Shown in pieces: positions 13,462 through 19,805 of a DNA stretch of 21,577 nt. Source of the DNA: DASYRM01 sp036004405. GTDB lineage: Bacteria > Acidobacteriota > Vicinamibacteria > Vicinamibacterales > UBA2999. The first letter of the stretch is position 1. Each line of letters opens with the position of its first letter. The translations under genes and the position numbers were made by a program. The notes below the pieces were generated by a model. It saw only the letters and a program-made list of their open reading frames with translations. It ran no database searches and was not told the DNA's origin. The stretch lies in the NCBI GenBank assembly GCA_036004405.1, contig DASYRM010000124.1:1-21577 (forward strand), read 5' to 3'.

Positions 13462-14734
13462 TCAAGAACCGGACCGTCCGTCGCGGAAGTAGGCGGGCAG
13501 GTCCGGTTTCGTGTCTCGCAGGATCTCGATGACCGCCCGGCGATCCGCCTCGTCGAGCCGCGCGTAGCGAGGCTCGGGCAGCGATCCGGACAGCACGGCC
13601 CAGAGCCGTAAATAGATCGCTTCCTTGGCGGCGGCGGGCAGCGCCGCGAACGGCTCCGAGTAGATCAGATAGCTGCACGGATAGCGCACCAGGCGGGTGT
13701 GGAGATCCAGATCGCGAAGCGAGCGGCCGCGGGTGTCGCGCGGGCCGCGCGCCTCGAACAGCCGCGCAAAGGGCGACGGGCCTTCGACCGGGCCCGGCAG
13801 CGGCCGCTCGTCGATGAACAGCAGATAGTCCACCAGCTCGTTGACGACGGCATCGAGCGGCCGTCCGGCGTCGGCGCCGACGCGCGCTTCCCAGCCGGCC
13901 CGCGTGATCAGGTTGAGCATGCGCGCCTGGTGCTCCATCACCAGCAGCGCCGATGTCGCTGTGCGCGCCCGCGTAGCCGGTCGGATCGAATCGTCCGTCC
14001 AGCGAGGTCGTGTGAATCGATGACTGCGTGACGGCGTCTTCGATGGTGCCGCCCGGCGCCACGAGCGCGTTGCCGAGGTGGTGGGGAAGCGCGTGCCGGC
14101 CGGTGACGAACCAGCCGCCCCAGCGCAGCTCGAACGGCGTCCGGTGATCGATGCTGTAGGCCGGCACGTACAGCACCGAGCCGTCGGTGGCGGGCACGAC
14201 GCTGCCGACGAACGTGCCGGGCACGTCGAGCGTGGCTTCCCACGTGTGGCACTGCACGCACACCAGTTGCCGCGTGAAGCGCGGTGAGCCGACGGCGCGC
14301 TGATCGAGCGTATAGAAGATGGCCCCCTGCGACGGATCGTGCGAGGCGAACTCGAGCACCTCGCCTCCGCGAACCCAGCCGACCGAGACCGTGTCGTTGA
14401 AGTACAGGGCGCGCGGATTGGCGGGGCCGATCCGAGGCGCCTGGAAGCTGGTCTTCGAATAGACCAGCAACTGCGATTCGAGCGGCACGTGCAGCTGGTC
14501 GAGGACCGAGTGCAGGTAGCCGCTGGCCGGATCGAACGAGAGCGCCGCGTCGCCGCGCGCGAGCCGGTCGTCGAGCTGCGCCACCGGATCGGATGGACGC
14601 TTCGTCTGATACGCGATCGCGGGGTGGTTGCGCAGCGCGGCCGGCGAGAGCGGCACTTGGCCGGAACTGGCTGCGGATGCTGCTGCCCACGCGAGCCCCG
14701 CGACGGCGAGACGAGCCTTCGAACCGCGGGTCAT
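13462..14734 (-). pseudogene. Exported monoheme c-type cytochrome-like protein, single-base frameshift
   Basis: The start ATG at 14734 opens a signal peptide (MTRGSKARLAVAGLAWAAASAAS). The frame includes YFNDTVSVGWVRGGEVLEFA, GAIFYTLDQ, and one haem motif CVQCH (159-163), then FELRWGGWFVTGRH and ends its sensible part at GYAGAHSDI. Immediately afterwards the sense continues in another frame: ALLVMEHQARMLNLITRAGW and on to LPAYFRDGRSGS and a TGA at 13462. Removing one C of the pair at 13950-13951 joins the halves into about 423 residues. The long first-frame continuation is Arg-rich shadow sequence. Either a real recent mutation or a sequencing error. I know related proteins with this haem and WGGW(Y/F)VTG pattern, but not their function. 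Confidence 0.75.
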
Positions 14735-14884
14735 GCCGGTGGTCTGAGCGAAGGTCGTGCCGGCCCGTGGCCGGCGGAATTCAAGGAGTTGTGCCGCCTT
14801 CCGTGTCGGCGCCGCGGATCGTTTTCCGCGCGCTGCGAAGTCCTCCGCGGGGTTCATCCAGGCGGACTCCAGAAGCCCTCTTTG

Positions 14885-14940
14885 AGATGCTAATAAGGTT
14901 GTATATGGACTAATAGAGACTAGATAGAGTATTATAAGGA
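14885..14940. promoter_or_regulatory. AT-rich divergent promoter region upstream of HTH gene
   Basis: This 56-base stretch is far more AT-rich than anything around it and contains imperfect direct repeats (GACTAATAGA, GACTAGATAGA). TATTAT at 14930-14935 is placed to give a nearly leaderless message for the ATG at 14944; AAGGA at 14936-14940 is a close-set alternative ribosome binding site. TTGTAT lies at 14899-14904. Confidence 0.45.
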
Positions 14941-14943
14941 CCA

Positions 14944-15390
14944 ATGAAGAGGGCTCTCACGGACGACAGCGAGTTTCTTTCCGTCGATCAGGTCGCGGCG
15001 CGACTCGGTCTGCACGTGCGCACCGTGCGGCGGTACGTCCGCCACGGTCGGCTGCGCGCGGTTCGCATCGGGAAGCAGTACCGGGTCGCGCGCGAGGCGC
15101 TCGATTCGCTGACCGGGCGGGCGCCGGCCGTCGCCGCGGCGGCCGTTGCCGGACCGCGCCAGATTGAGGTCTCGACGATCGTCCAGGCGGACGGCATCGA
15201 TGCCGACACGGCGAGCCGTGCCACCACCGCGCTGCTCGCCGCCGCCAACGGTCGGCGTGACCCAGCCGATCCGCTTCGCATCGACACGATCTACGACCCG
15301 GCCCGCGCCAGGTTGAAAGTCGTCCTGCACGGCAGCGTGGCCACGACGGCGTCGCTGCTGAAGTTCATCAACGCGTATCTGGAGGCGTAG
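14944..15390 (+). CDS. Helix-turn-helix (excisionase/MerR-like) DNA-binding protein
   Basis: The 148-residue protein has an N-terminal HTH of the excisionase/HTH_17 type: EFLSVDQVAARLGLHVRTVRRYVRHGRLRAVRIGKQYRVAREAL (about 10-53). An Ala-rich linker follows, then a C-terminal alpha/beta domain (about 75-148) with TIVQADGIDADTASRATTALL and RLKVVLHGSVATTASLLKFINAYLEA that I do not recognise; it may sense a ligand or dimerise. The AT-rich region before it is a likely promoter and possible autoregulatory site. The EF-Ts paralogue starts 15 bases downstream, so this is probably the first gene of a three-gene operon. No integrase is nearby, so a role as phage excisionase is unlikely. Confidence 0.78.
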   Translation: MKRALTDDSEFLSVDQVAARLGLHVRTVRRYVRHGRLRAVRIGKQYRVAREALDSLTGRAPAVAAAAVAGPRQIEVSTIVQADGIDADTASRATTALLAAANGRRDPADPLRIDTIYDPARARLKVVLHGSVATTASLLKFINAYLEA

Positions 15391-15405
15391 CCGCCCGTAG
15401 CTGTC

Positions 15406-16290
15406 ATGACCGAGACTTCCGCGACTCCGATTCCCGCCACCCTCGTGAAGACGCTCCGCGACCGGACCGGCGCCGGCATCATGGCCTGCCGCGCCGCGCT
15501 CGCCGAGACCGGCGGTGACCTCGACGCCGCCATCGAGCGGCTGCGCGACGCGCAGACGACGATGGCCGCGAAGAAGGCGGATCGGGTGGCGCTCGAGGGG
15601 CTGGTGGCCATCGAGGCGAGCGGCGAACGCGGCGCCATCGTCGAGCTCAATTGCGAGACCGATTTCGTGGCGCGCAGCGACGACTTTCGCCGCGCGGTGT
15701 CGGCGCTGGCGCCGATCGCGCTGGCCACGGGTGGACGGCTCGACGCGCTGGCGGACGCTCCGTCACCCGACCGCGATGGTCGCGTGGCCGATCTCGTGAC
15801 CCGGCTGTCGGCGCGGACGGGGGAGCACGTGACCATCCGGCGGGCGCGCGCCATCGCCGCGCCCGGGGGCGCGGTGTCGTCTTACGTTCACAACGCCGCA
15901 GACGGAGCGACCGGCACGATCGGCGTCCTGGTGGCGCTCGAAGGGCCGTCGACGGCGCTCGCGGCCATCGGCCGGCAGGTGGCCATGCATGTGGCGGCCA
16001 GCGCGCCGCAGTGGGTGGCCGCCGCCGACATCCCGGCGGACGTGCTGGCTGAGAAGCGCGCCGAGCTTCACGCGCAGGCGCAGACGAGCGGCAAGCCGGC
16101 GGCGGTCGTCGAGAGAATGGTCGAGGGGCGGCTGCGCAAGTTCACCGACGAGGTCGTGCTGCTGCGGCAGCCGTTCATCATCGATCCGGACCAGACGGTG
16201 GAGCAGGCGCTTGCGGGCGCGTCGGCCAACGAACCGGTGCGCGTGCGCGCGTTCGTCCGCTACCGTGTCGGAGATACGATGACGGCGTGA
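15406..16290 (+). CDS. Elongation factor Ts family protein, probable paralogue
   Basis: The 294-residue product has the EF-Ts pattern throughout: N-terminal UBA-like domain LVKTLRDRTGAGIMACRAAL (13-32), GGDLDAAIERLRDA, AAKKADRVALEGLVAIE, the EF-Tu-contacting core ELNCETDFVARSDDFRRAV (80-98), AIGRQVAMHVAASAPQWV, and a terminal KFTDEVVLLRQPFIIDPDQTV block ending in VRYRVGD. EF-Ts exchanges GDP on EF-Tu. Canonical tsf sits after rpsB; here it follows a DNA-binding protein and precedes a hydrolase. The usual WLREKG segment is altered to RLRDAQTT. These points suggest a second, diverged copy, though it could be the sole tsf after relocation. No ribosome binding site is evident. Its TGA stop overlaps the next ATG. 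Confidence 0.82.
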   Translation: MTETSATPIPATLVKTLRDRTGAGIMACRAALAETGGDLDAAIERLRDAQTTMAAKKADRVALEGLVAIEASGERGAIVELNCETDFVARSDDFRRAVSALAPIALATGGRLDALADAPSPDRDGRVADLVTRLSARTGEHVTIRRARAIAAPGGAVSSYVHNAADGATGTIGVLVALEGPSTALAAIGRQVAMHVAASAPQWVAAADIPADVLAEKRAELHAQAQTSGKPAAVVERMVEGRLRKFTDEVVLLRQPFIIDPDQTVEQALAGASANEPVRVRAFVRYRVGDTMTA

Positions 16291-17150
16291 TGACGTTCTT
16301 TCCAGGGTTCGAGCGCCGCCTCGTTGCGACGAGCGGCGCCGACATCCACACCGTATGGGGCGGCAGCGGTCCGCCGCTGCTGCTCCTGCACGGGTCGCCC
16401 CAGACCCACGTGATGTGGCACAAAGTCGCGCCGCGGCTGGCCCAGTCGTTCACCGTCGTGCTCACCGATCTGCGCGGCTACGGCGACAGCAGCAAACCGC
16501 CGGGTGGCGGAGCCCACGCGGACTATTCGAAGCGCGCGATGGCGAACGACCAGGTGGAGGTGATGCGCGCGCTCGGCTTCGACCGCTTTGCGGTGGCCGG
16601 CCACGACCGTGGAGCGCGCGTGACCTGGCGGCTGGCAGTGGAGCACCCGGAGGTGGTGACGCGCGCGGCGGTGCTCGACATCGTGCCGTTGCCGTACTCG
16701 ATGCTGTCACACGCCTTTGCCACCGAATACTTTCACTGGTTCTTCCTCATCCAGCCGGCGCCGCTGCCCGAGACCCTCATCGAGCGCAGTGCCGACTTCT
16801 GGGTCCGCGGCCGTTGCCGCGACCGAGATGGCATCACGCCGGAGGCACTGGCCGAATACGTCCGCTGCTACACGCCAGAGGCGATTCACGGCAACTGCGA
16901 GGACTACCGGGCCGGCTCGACGATCGATCTCGAGCACGCGGGCGCGGACGGCGACCGCCAGGTGGAATGCCCGCTGCTGGTGCTGTGGGGCGCGGACAGC
17001 ACCGTCGGACGCCTCTACGACGTGATGAGCGTCTGGCGCCGGCATGGCCGCGACGTGCGGGGCCACGCGCTGCCGGGGCGCCACTTCATCGCTGAGGAGT
17101 GTCCTGACGCAACGTTCGATGCGCTGCGAGTGTTCTTTTCGGCGGCGTGA
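16290..17150 (+). CDS. Alpha/beta hydrolase, haloacetate dehalogenase-like
   Basis: From the ATG at 16290 (overlapping the EF-Ts stop as TGATG) the product has 286 residues with an alpha/beta-hydrolase fold. Features of fluoroacetate/haloacetate dehalogenases are visible: HGSPQTHVMWHK, the nucleophile region AGHDRGARVTWRLA (Asp106, Arg107, Arg110), Asp130 in AVLDIVPL, the halide-pocket pair His149-Trp150 in EYFHWFF, EDYRAGSTIDLEH, and the catalytic His265 in GRHFIAEE. The second tyrosine expected after EDYRAG appears to be Thr. These enzymes hydrolyse alpha-halo acids; related epoxide or ester hydrolases cannot be ruled out. Coupled translation ties it to EF-Ts, an unexpected pairing. Confidence 0.85.
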   Translation: MTFFPGFERRLVATSGADIHTVWGGSGPPLLLLHGSPQTHVMWHKVAPRLAQSFTVVLTDLRGYGDSSKPPGGGAHADYSKRAMANDQVEVMRALGFDRFAVAGHDRGARVTWRLAVEHPEVVTRAAVLDIVPLPYSMLSHAFATEYFHWFFLIQPAPLPETLIERSADFWVRGRCRDRDGITPEALAEYVRCYTPEAIHGNCEDYRAGSTIDLEHAGADGDRQVECPLLVLWGADSTVGRLYDVMSVWRRHGRDVRGHALPGRHFIAEECPDATFDALRVFFSAA

Positions 17151-17155
17151 TCCGT

Positions 17156-17161
17156 TATACT
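17156..17161 (+). promoter_or_regulatory. -10 box (TATACT) of short transcription unit
   Basis: TATACT lies six bases after the hydrolase stop and 28 bases before a small ORF. Transcription would start near 17168. No good -35 is seen. Confidence 0.45.
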
Positions 17162-17189
17162 CTTCGGGCGTCATTTCCGAGAGAGTCCC

Positions 17190-17300
17190 ATGCGTTTCAT
17201 TGCGATCAACGGCAAGCAAGTGAATGCGACCGGCCTTCCGGCCGTCGTGTTCCTGACGGCCGACAGGTCGCACCGACCGCATTGTCCTCGAACCGGATGA
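17190..17300 (+). CDS. Short ORF (36 codons), possible decayed small protein
   Basis: An ATG preceded by GAGAG (17180-17184) opens a frame reading MRFIAINGKQVNATGLPAVV, FLTADRSHRPHCPRTG and stop. The first half looks like a genuine small-protein N-terminus. After about residue 26 the +1 frame (from 17257) reads RTDRIVLEPDDVTPIPHEQR before a stop at 17362 inside the terminator stem. One missing or extra base may therefore have split a roughly 55-residue protein. An alternative is that the transcript is a structured RNA: an 8-bp hairpin (17239-17246 with 17255-17262) sits in its middle. Confidence 0.4.
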   Translation: MRFIAINGKQVNATGLPAVVFLTADRSHRPHCPRTG

Positions 17301-17339
17301 CGTAACCCCGATACCTCACGAACAGAGGGTCGAAATCTC

Positions 17340-17379
17340 AAAGGGCCATCATCCGGCAGGGTGATGGCCCTTTTTATTT
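17340..17379 (+). terminator. Rho-independent terminator
   Basis: AAAGGGCCATCA (17340-17351) pairs with TGATGGCCCTTT (17362-17373) around a ten-base loop, followed by a T-rich tail (TTTTTATTT). This is the clearest intrinsic terminator in the window and ends the short unit that starts near 17168. Confidence 0.9.
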
Positions 17380-17381
17380 CT

Positions 17382-17410
17382 GGGCACATCTAGAGATTGA
17401 AGATGTGCCC
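17382..17410. repeat. 10-bp inverted repeat upstream of HAD gene
   Basis: GGGCACATCT (17382-17391) and AGATGTGCCC (17401-17410) pair perfectly around a nine-base centre. The right arm continues CCTACGA, like the tips of the intergenic repeats. It ends ten bases before the AGGAGG of the HAD gene, so it could be a leader hairpin or an operator. Confidence 0.6.
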
Positions 17411-17432
17411 CTACGAAAACAGGAGGTGTGTG

Positions 17433-18110
17433 GTGTCTCGCGGAACGCGTTCGCGTTGGGTGACCTTCGACTGCTACGGAACGCTGGTGGATTGGTCCGG
17501 CAGGCTCGGCGACCTGCTCGCGCCGATTGCGGGTGCGCGCGCGCCCGAGGTGGTGCAGGCATTTGCCGGCTGCCAGCTCGCGCTCGAGAAGCAGGGCCAG
17601 GTCCGCTCTCACAAGCAGGTCCTGAAGGCGGCGCTCCTGTGCGCCGCCGATGAGCGCGGCGTCCGCCTGACGGAGGCCGAAGCCCGGTCGCTGACCGGCT
17701 CGTGGAGCGCGCTGCGGCCGTTTGCCGACGTGGAGACCATGCTGGCGGCGCTGCGCGCGCGCGGCTACCGGCTCGGCGTGCTTACGAACGCGGACGATGA
17801 CATGTTCGAGATCACGCACCGGGCTTTCGCGACGCCGTTCAACCTGTTCGTCACCGCGGAGCGCGTGCGCGGCTACAAGCCGGAGCCGTGGCTGTTCCGC
17901 GCGTTCGAACGCCTCACCGGCGTCGAGCGCGGCGACTGGGTCCACGTGGGCAGCGACTGGTACCACGACATCGCGCCCGCCCAGGCCCTCGGCGTCTCGC
18001 GGGTGTGGCTCGATCGCGAGGGCATCGCGCCATCCGGCGCGGCGCTGCGCGCGGCGTCGGGCGTGGAGGTCGTGCGCACCATCGATCAGCATTTCGCTGC
18101 TCGCAACTGA
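17433..18110 (+). CDS. HAD superfamily hydrolase, haloacid dehalogenase type II-like
   Basis: GTG at 17433 follows AGGAGG at 17421-17426; in-frame ATG at 17403 lies inside a hairpin and lacks a binding site. The 225-residue protein has motif I FDCYGTLVDW, where the second acid of phosphatases (DxD) is Tyr, as in L-2-haloacid dehalogenases. A cap domain follows, then motif II GVLTNADDD, the motif III lysine in GYKPEPW, and motif IV HVGSDWYHDIAPAQ. Motif IV looks more like phosphatase-type HADs (acidic pair) than the SxNxxD of true dehalogenases, so the reaction is uncertain. The neighbouring haloacetate-dehalogenase-like gene gives some contextual support for dehalogenation. Soluble, cytoplasmic. 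Confidence 0.85.
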   Translation: MSRGTRSRWVTFDCYGTLVDWSGRLGDLLAPIAGARAPEVVQAFAGCQLALEKQGQVRSHKQVLKAALLCAADERGVRLTEAEARSLTGSWSALRPFADVETMLAALRARGYRLGVLTNADDDMFEITHRAFATPFNLFVTAERVRGYKPEPWLFRAFERLTGVERGDWVHVGSDWYHDIAPAQALGVSRVWLDREGIAPSGAALRAASGVEVVRTIDQHFAARN

Positions 18111-18116
18111 CAGGGT

Positions 18117-18138
18117 TCCCGGGCCCGCGGGCCCGGGA
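18117..18138 (+). terminator. 22-bp perfect GC palindrome after HAD gene
   Basis: TCCCGGGCCCG (18117-18127) and CGGGCCCGGGA (18128-18138) form a perfect palindrome starting six bases after the HAD stop. There is no T-tract, so any terminator role is uncertain. Confidence 0.4.
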
Positions 18139-18141
18139 GCT

Positions 18142-18175
18142 CTCTGCCCACTCTGCCCACTCCGCCCACTCCGCC
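18142..18175. repeat. Tandem 9-bp repeat CTCTGCCCA / CTCCGCCCA
   Basis: Nearly four copies in a row: CTCTGCCCA twice, CTCCGCCCA once and a partial CTCCGCC that runs into the -10 box TAGAAT. A looser G-rich counterpart on this strand lies at 9975-10004, also just before a start codon. Confidence 0.75.
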
Positions 18176-18181
18176 TAGAAT
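18176..18181 (+). promoter_or_regulatory. -10 box (TAGAAT) exactly six bases before GTG start
   Basis: TAGAAT followed by six bases and GTG predicts a leaderless message. A weak -35 (CTGCCC, 18153-18158) lies 17 bases upstream within the tandem repeat. Confidence 0.45.
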
Positions 18182-18187
18182 GTCGCC

Positions 18188-18628
18188 GTGCTGAACCTCT
18201 ATTGGTTTCTTGCCGCCGCCGCCGGCGCCGGGCTGGCGGCCCAGGCGGGCGTCAACACACAGCTTCGCGCCGCCACCGGCAGCGCGCTCTGGACCTCGCT
18301 CATCTCCGCGTCGCTCACGGTAGTGCTCCTGGCCGCGGCCCTGCTCGTACAGCGCGACAGCGTCGCGACGATCGGCTACGCCAGGTACCCCTGGTGGATC
18401 TGGACCGGGGGCATCGCCGGCGCCTCATACGTCCTTGCCGCCGTCGCGTTGACGCGGCCGCTGGGCGTGGCCACGCTGTTTGCGGCGGTCATCGTCGGTC
18501 AGCTCACGGCCGGCCTCGTCATCGACCACTTCGGCTGGTTCAACGTGCCGGTGCACCGGGTGTCGCCCGAGCGACTGATCGGCGCGGCGCTGCTCGTCGG
18601 CGGCATGGCGCTCATCCGCTGGCGTTAG
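18188..18628 (+). CDS. DMT-type small membrane transporter (DUF606/YdcZ-like)
   Basis: The 146-residue product is very hydrophobic, with about four to five membrane helices (about 5-22, 33-54, 68-90, 92-112 and 127-144). The opening YWFLAAAAGAGLAAQAGVNTQLRAATGSALWTSLIS and later PWWIWTGGIAGASYVLAAVAL, GVATLFAAVIVGQLTAGLVIDHFGWF fit the DUF606/YdcZ family of the drug/metabolite transporter superfamily, whose members have half the usual DMT length and presumably dimerise. The substrate is unknown. The GTG start has no ribosome binding site but is well placed for a leaderless transcript. Confidence 0.85.
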   Translation: MLNLYWFLAAAAGAGLAAQAGVNTQLRAATGSALWTSLISASLTVVLLAAALLVQRDSVATIGYARYPWWIWTGGIAGASYVLAAVALTRPLGVATLFAAVIVGQLTAGLVIDHFGWFNVPVHRVSPERLIGAALLVGGMALIRWR

Positions 18629-18637
18629 TTGATAGCG

Positions 18638-18656
18638 AACCGGCGTTAAGCCGGTT
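18638..18656 (+). terminator. Short hairpin after DMT transporter gene
   Basis: AACCGGC (18638-18644) pairs with GCCGGTT (18650-18656), ten bases after the stop codon. Only a minimal T-run follows, so it is a weak candidate. Confidence 0.4.
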
Positions 18657-18709
18657 TGCCAGATACTGCGCGCGGTCCGCGTTCTGAGCGGGCCGCGCCT
18701 GGAGAAACC

Positions 18710-19738
18710 ATGAATCTGAGTCGACGCGACGTGCTCCTTGGTGTGCTTGCCGCTGGCGGGCACGCGGCGCTGGCGCGGGCCGCGGCCGCGCAGGCGTCGC
18801 CCCGTCCGTACCGCATCGACATCCATCATCACTTCGCGCCACCCGCCTGGGTCACCGCGGTGAAGGGGCGCCCGCTGCTGCAGCCGGCCAACACGACGTG
18901 GACGCCGGCGAAGTCGATCGAGGACATGGACAAGGGCGGTGTCGCCGCCGCGATGGTGTCGATCACGAACCCGGGGCTGTGGTTTGGCGACGCCCCGATG
19001 ACCCGTGCCCTGGCGCGCGCGTGCAACGACTACGGCGCCACGCTTGTACGCGACCACCCGGCGCGTTTCGGCCTGTTCGCGGCGGTGCCGCTGCCCGACG
19101 CGGACGGCTCGCTGCGCGAGATCGAGTACGCGCTCGACACGCTCAAGGCCGACGGCATCGGTCTCTTTACGAGCTACGGCGATCGCTGGCTCGGCCATGC
19201 CGACTTCCGTCCGGTGATGGAGGAGCTCCACCGGCGCAAAGCCGTCGTGCACGTCCATCCGACCGCCGCCAACTGCTGCCGGAACCTCGACTACGCGCCG
19301 GGCGTCGGCCCGGGCAGCCTGGAGTACGGCACCGACACCACGCGCGCCATCACGGGCGTCGCCTTCAGCGGCGACGCCGAGCGCTTTCCCGGCATCCGGT
19401 TCATCTGGTCGCACGCGGGTGGTACGGCGCCGTTCCTGGCGTCGCGCATCGACGGGGCGTCGCGCGGCGCCAAGGAGCGCATGCCCGCGGGGTTCATGGC
19501 GACGTTGAAGACCTTCTACTACGACCTTGCCGGCGCCACGAATGCCGGCGCCGTGGCGTCGCTGCTGCAGCTCGTGCCGCCCGCGCAGGTGCTCTTCGGC
19601 ACCGACTTTCCGCCGGGCGGCGCCGCGGCCGATTACGTCACCGCGCTTCGCGGGCTGAAGATGTTTTCCGAGTCGGCGCTGCGCGCCGTCGAGCGCGACA
19701 ACGCGGTACGGCTGCTGCCGCGGCTCGCGTCTTCGTAG
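18710..19738 (+). CDS. Tat-exported amidohydrolase (ACMSD-like, amidohydrolase_2)
   Basis: ATG at 18710 follows GGAG at 18701-18704. The 342-residue product begins MNLSRRDVLLGVLAAGGHAA, a twin-arginine signal, and the mature part is a metal-dependent amidohydrolase TIM barrel: DIHHHF (His39, His41), VVHVHPT (His181/His183), IWSHAGGTAP (His235) and LFGTDFPPGG (Asp299). This set matches the amidohydrolase_2 group, which includes decarboxylases such as ACMSD and 2,3-dihydroxybenzoate decarboxylase, so hydrolysis or decarboxylation of an aromatic acid is possible. Export by Tat suggests cofactor loading before secretion. The stop codon TAG lies inside the left arm of a palindromic repeat. Confidence 0.87.
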   Translation: MNLSRRDVLLGVLAAGGHAALARAAAAQASPRPYRIDIHHHFAPPAWVTAVKGRPLLQPANTTWTPAKSIEDMDKGGVAAAMVSITNPGLWFGDAPMTRALARACNDYGATLVRDHPARFGLFAAVPLPDADGSLREIEYALDTLKADGIGLFTSYGDRWLGHADFRPVMEELHRRKAVVHVHPTAANCCRNLDYAPGVGPGSLEYGTDTTRAITGVAFSGDAERFPGIRFIWSHAGGTAPFLASRIDGASRGAKERMPAGFMATLKTFYYDLAGATNAGAVASLLQLVPPAQVLFGTDFPPGGAAADYVTALRGLKMFSESALRAVERDNAVRLLPRLASS

Positions 19739-19799
19739 GGGCTGCCTTCACGCAGCCCGTCGACGGGCCGCCTGAAGGCGGCCCCTACGAGGGCAGCCC

Positions 19800-19805
<6 letters not shown>
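19733..19805. repeat. Palindromic repeat supplying stop codons of two convergent genes
   Basis: Perfect 14-bp terminal inverted repeats, TCGTAGGGGCTGCC (19733-19746) and GGCAGCCCCTACGA (19792-19805), enclose two hairpins: GGGCTGC/GCAGCCC near the left tip and the 20-base GGGCCGCC/GGCGGCCC hairpin at 19765-19784. The right side also shows a 15-bp near-perfect direct repeat (19781-19795 and 19796-19810). Both tips read TCG-TAG into the element, ending the amidohydrolase (plus) and the kinase (minus). It probably also serves as a bidirectional terminator. Confidence 0.85.

Noticed and set aside
13467..13508. Inverted repeat AACCGGACC / GGTCCGGTT at the end of the frameshifted cytochrome gene as a terminator
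   Set aside because: One arm lies within the coding sequence, the loop is 24 bases and there is no T-tract; it may still be a weak convergent-gene structure.
14944..15390. Excisionase-like HTH protein as a sign of a prophage or integrated element
   Set aside because: No integrase, attachment-site repeats or phage genes lie nearby, and the neighbours have ordinary chromosomal composition.
17150..17430. Possible fluoride riboswitch near the dehalogenase-like genes
   Set aside because: I looked for the crcB-motif core (GGCGATGG...-type) and found none; the hairpins are a plain terminator and simple inverted repeats, and no fluoride exporter gene is present.
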